Made by a program: the position numbers and the translations under genes. The notes under the pieces were generated by a model. It had not been told where the DNA came from, ran no database searches, and saw only the letters and a program-made list of their open reading frames with translations. DNA of 7,207 nucleotides from Syntrophomonas sp. UBA5432 (GTDB lineage: Bacteria; Bacillota; Syntrophomonadia; Syntrophomonadales; Syntrophomonadaceae), in contig DIRQ01000109.1 of NCBI GenBank assembly GCA_002424365.1, positions 1 through 7,207 on the forward strand, read 5' to 3'. Positions 4,538 to 7,207 of the stretch are shown in pieces (within the stretch, counting starts at the first letter, position 1; each line of letters starts with the position of its first letter).

Positions 4538-7148
4538 ATTTGCCTTCCTCCATCCATTTTTTTACGTGCTCGATTTCATCTTCCCAACTATATACTAATT
4601 CATCTAATTTTAAACGGTAAAGTTCATCAAAGATTTGGCGATATATCGGTCCCTCTTTAATGCCTAAATCCTTCAAATCATTGCCATTAATCTCAATCCG
4701 AACCCTTTCTTTAATATCCAGATAATGGACTAGATTGTCCCAGGCCTTTTCCTCTCTCACCAGGAGCAACAGATAAACTATGTTTTCTTTACTCCAATCC
4801 CCTAGCATATGATCAATTTCATGAGCTGCCAGGTTGTTCTTCTCGGTCAGGTAATCGGCTACGAATGGTACCCCCCGGGACTCCTTGATAGTCTGAATAG
4901 CATAATTATTAAAAGGATAACGCTCTAAAACCCCGTCGACCTCATCCTTGCTTAAGCGAGCTAGCAGAACCACAATGTAGACCAACCATGATTTAACATT
5001 AACCGGATAGTACCTTTCCTCCAGCCAGGTTACCATGATGGATATACGTCTTAAAGTAACCCGGTTAAGGTGCTCCAGTTTAACCTCTGGTAAAATATAT
5101 TTCCACACCCCGATTTCCTTCATTCGATCTAGAGAACTGCTCGGATCCTTTTCATTCAGTATCAGGATTAACTCATGCAGGATACGTTTGTAAGAGAGCT
5201 TTCCCAACATACGACGTTCTATAGCATCAATAGCAAAACGGAGGGTATCCGGTTCTATAGTAAAACTGTAACGTTGTTCAAAACGAATAGCCCTTAATAT
5301 ACGGGTAGGATCTTCTACAAAACTAAGGTTATAGAGAATACGAATAATTCCTTTCTCCAAATCCTGGCGTCCACCAAAATAGTCAATCAGGTCACCAAAA
5401 CGATTCGGATTTAAATATATTGCCAGGGTGTTTATAGTAAAATCACGACGGTAGAGGTCCTCACGTATAGATGATTTTTGCACCCGGGGTAAGGCGGCTG
5501 GAAACTCATAATATTCAGTACGAGCGGTGGCAACGTCTATCTTGGCACCGTCAGGAAGGGTAACCATCGCAGTTCGGAAACGTTCATGAATCCTGGACTT
5601 ACCTCCCAATTTTTGAGCCAGGCAGGTGGCCAGTTCTTCACCATTACCCTCCACCACCAAATCCAGATCAAAATTAGGTACCTGCAGGAAAAAGTCACGT
5701 ACAAACCCGCCTACACAGTAGACGACACTTCCTAGATCCTCAGCAATCTGCCCGGCCAATCGAAGAATAGCCAAAATCCTTGAAGGTAATCGTTCCTCCA
5801 TCATACTGAAACAGTTAACTTCTTCACCGCCAAATGAATAAAGTACTTCGTGGTCTTCCGGATAGTCATCGCCATGTAAAGTCCTTAATACATCAGTACG
5901 GGACACAATTCCTACCAGGCGATTATTGTTTATTACCGGCAGACGTCCGATATCGTTATCAACCATAATTTTTTGCAGCTCACCAACCGGAGTATCGGGG
6001 GAGATAGATAGAATGTTAGTAGTCATGAACCCTTTTACCGGGGCATGCCCTAAATCATGCATATTTGCTTTATCAACATCACGACGGGATATTACTCCCA
6101 CCATCGTATCTCCTTCTACTACCGGCATACCAGTATGGCCATAGCGTAGCATTATTCTGCCCGCCTCTTCCATAGTAAAATCGGTAGGTATGGTTTTTAC
6201 CGGTGTAGACATAATATCGCTGGCCAGGAGCCCCGGATGGATATCACCCAGTTGCTGCATAATAATATCTGCTACCTCTAGGGTAGATTTATTTCTAACA
6301 ATAGCCGAAGCCGCTTTTTCGTGCCCCCTGCCTCCCACCACGCTCAGGGTCTCATTAACCTTTACATTAGTAGTACGGCTGCGTGCCACCACATTTATCT
6401 TACCTTCCATTTGTACGAGTACAAAAATAACATCACTATTTTCCACTTCAAATAAGCGGTAAGTTACTGCATCTAAACCGGGAACGAACTTCTCATTCTC
6501 AGCTATCGCAACCACCACGTCCAGATTATTAACTCGGTAGTGTTGAGCATTATTAAGTAAAGCCTGCAGTATTTGCCTTTGTTCACCGGAAAAGGGTTGT
6601 TCCATAAAATTCGCCACCACTGATAGGTTAGCACCTTTACCCAGTAAAAATGCGACCGCCATAAGATCCCGAGGAGTTGTAGAAGTGAAAAGTAAACTAC
6701 CCGTATCTTCGTAAATTCCCAAAGTCAGTATAGTGGCATCAAAGGAACTAACAGTAATGTTTCGTTCCATAATTTCCTCAACTAAAATAGTAGTGGCGGC
6801 TCCAACCGAATGAATTTCTTTAATAGTACCAGATAAGTCGTCTGGAGAAACAGGATGGTGATCATATATGTAGAATTCCAGGTTGTCCCGGGCAGCAATC
6901 TCCTGCAAATGCCCCAACCGGTTGATATTAGCAGTATCAACTAAAATAACTCGTTTTAACTGATCAAAATTGATCTCTTTAGGTGTTTTTATCATCAGAA
7001 GGTCTTTATAGAGAGCCATAAATTTTTTCACGTTCTTAGAAAGTGTTCCCGAAAAGACCTTAATTGCTGATGGGTAAAGCTTTCCTGCTGCGACCATAGC
7101 AGCCAGGCCATCAAAATCAAGTGCATTGTGTGACGTAATTATATCCAA
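4515..7148 (-). CDS. DHH/DHHA1 phosphoesterase - CBS pair - tRNA nucleotidyltransferase/poly(A) polymerase fusion
   Basis: This 877-residue protein has three parts. Residues 1-300 form a DHH/DHHA1 phosphoesterase of the NrnA/oligoribonuclease type. Its metal ligands are all present: H7, D11 and D13 in HNALDFDG; D71 in VDTA; D96-H97-H98; D148 in GIYEDTG; and GGRGHEKAAS at 272-281 for substrate binding. Residues 308-425 hold two CBS domains, which usually sense adenine nucleotides. From about 455 a class II nucleotidyltransferase follows: GGFVRD (480-485), catalytic D494 and D496, RRDFTINTLA (567-576), and the base-selecting EDPTR (612-616). A helical body runs to the end. Such fusions are known in Aquifex, Geobacter and some Clostridia, where members add A, CC or CCA to tRNA or make poly(A); which applies here is not decided. 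The TTG start has GGGGGG 8 nt upstream and a promoter just before it. The frame is open to the window edge. Confidence 0.92.
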   Translation of the reverse strand: MDIITSHNALDFDGLAAMVAAGKLYPSAIKVFSGTLSKNVKKFMALYKDLLMIKTPKEINFDQLKRVILVDTANINRLGHLQEIAARDNLEFYIYDHHPVSPDDLSGTIKEIHSVGAATTILVEEIMERNITVSSFDATILTLGIYEDTGSLLFTSTTPRDLMAVAFLLGKGANLSVVANFMEQPFSGEQRQILQALLNNAQHYRVNNLDVVVAIAENEKFVPGLDAVTYRLFEVENSDVIFVLVQMEGKINVVARSRTTNVKVNETLSVVGGRGHEKAASAIVRNKSTLEVADIIMQQLGDIHPGLLASDIMSTPVKTIPTDFTMEEAGRIMLRYGHTGMPVVEGDTMVGVISRRDVDKANMHDLGHAPVKGFMTTNILSISPDTPVGELQKIMVDNDIGRLPVINNNRLVGIVSRTDVLRTLHGDDYPEDHEVLYSFGGEEVNCFSMMEERLPSRILAILRLAGQIAEDLGSVVYCVGGFVRDFFLQVPNFDLDLVVEGNGEELATCLAQKLGGKSRIHERFRTAMVTLPDGAKIDVATARTEYYEFPAALPRVQKSSIREDLYRRDFTINTLAIYLNPNRFGDLIDYFGGRQDLEKGIIRILYNLSFVEDPTRILRAIRFEQRYSFTIEPDTLRFAIDAIERRMLGKLSYKRILHELILILNEKDPSSSLDRMKEIGVWKYILPEVKLEHLNRVTLRRISIMVTWLEERYYPVNVKSWLVYIVVLLARLSKDEVDGVLERYPFNNYAIQTIKESRGVPFVADYLTEKNNLAAHEIDHMLGDWSKENIVYLLLLVREEKAWDNLVHYLDIKERVRIEINGNDLKDLGIKEGPIYRQIFDELYRLKLDELVYSWEDEIEHVKKWMEEGKFADGMVN
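4547..4551 (-). promoter_or_regulatory. Ribosome binding site supporting the TTG start of the M50 gene
   Basis: GGAGG followed by AAGG lies 9 nt before the TTG at 4537, inside the last codons of the upstream fusion gene. It supports a non-ATG start and translational coupling. Confidence 0.7.
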
Positions 7149-7156
7149 ATCTTCTT

Positions 7157-7162
7157 CCCCCC
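7157..7162 (-). promoter_or_regulatory. Ribosome binding site supporting the TTG start of the fusion gene
   Basis: GGGGGG on the minus strand, continuing as GAAGAAG, lies 8 nt before the TTG at 7148. No ATG or GTG in this frame lies between here and the window edge, so the site supports TTG as the start. Confidence 0.5.
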
Positions 7163-7176
7163 AGTAAGTTAAATGA

Positions 7177-7185
7177 ATTATATCA
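7177..7185 (-). promoter_or_regulatory. Extended -10 vegetative promoter for the fusion gene
   Basis: The minus strand reads TGATATAAT, a perfect extended -10 element (TG, one base, TATAAT). The hexamer 17 nt upstream, TACCAT at 7200-7205, is a poor -35, which extended -10 promoters tolerate. A start near 7170 gives a leader of about 22 nt containing the GGGGGG binding site. This is probably the head of the transcript carrying the fusion gene and the M50 gene, perhaps continuing into scpA-scpB. Confidence 0.6.
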
Positions 7186-7207
7186 CAACAGTAGCTGCTA
7201 TGGTACA

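Noticed and set aside
5926..6462. Two plus-strand reading frames of 72 and 90 codons
   Set aside because: Both are antisense to the CBS and DHHA1 part of the fusion gene and show no domain or binding site.
1..7207. CRISPR arrays, rRNA or tRNA genes, insertion sequences, phage genes
   Set aside because: I saw no regularly spaced direct repeats, cloverleaf pattern, transposase or phage-like gene; the run is densely packed chromosomal coding sequence.

Overview
The window reads as part of the chromosome of an endospore-forming Firmicute, most likely an anaerobic Clostridia-type organism. Every convincing gene lies on the minus strand, so transcription runs from the right edge towards the left. 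The Firmicute call rests on sporulation genes (spmA, spmB, ytfJ and a ytfI-like DUF2953 gene) lying next to scpA/scpB, on strong GGAGG-type ribosome binding sites, and on several TTG starts. The long DHH-CBS-nucleotidyltransferase fusion at the right suggests a Clostridia lineage rather than Bacillus; a Syntrophomonas/Desulfotomaculum-like host is a guess.

Layout in transcription order. (1) An extended -10 promoter (about 7177-7185) precedes an 877-residue fusion of a DHH/DHHA1 phosphoesterase, two CBS domains and a class II tRNA nucleotidyltransferase/poly(A) polymerase module (7148-4515). (2) A site-2 protease-like M50 membrane metallopeptidase (4537-3860) overlaps its end by 23 nt. (3) After a 186-bp gap with a short tandem heptamer repeat come scpA (3673-2954), scpB (2954-2436) and a DUF1992 gene (2436-1867). 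scpA/scpB and scpB/DUF1992 are tightly coupled, with one-base overlaps. (4) A 68-bp gap with a good candidate sigma-F promoter leads into DUF2953 (1798-1175) and ytfJ/gerW (1212-793), which overlap by 38 nt. (5) A rho-independent terminator (725-761) follows ytfJ, and a candidate sigma-E promoter overlaps it. (6) spmA (677-84) is followed directly by the first 27 codons of spmB, which runs off the left edge.

Functionally there are two blocks. The right block is housekeeping: RNA 3'-end or nucleotide metabolism, membrane proteolysis and SMC-ScpAB chromosome condensation/segregation. The left block is sporulation: a forespore pair (DUF2953-YtfJ) and the mother-cell pair SpmA/SpmB needed for spore core dehydration. 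The promoter-like sequences match this split: vegetative-type at the right edge, sigma-F-like before ytfI-ytfJ and sigma-E-like before spmA. I know the forespore/mother-cell assignments from Bacillus subtilis; here they are inferred from motif matches.

I found no undescribed system. The observations most worth checking are the substrate specificity of the fused nucleotidyltransferase, the overlapping terminator/promoter before spmA, the sigma-F-like promoter, and the lack of a D-alanyl-D-alanine carboxypeptidase gene between ytfJ and spmA.
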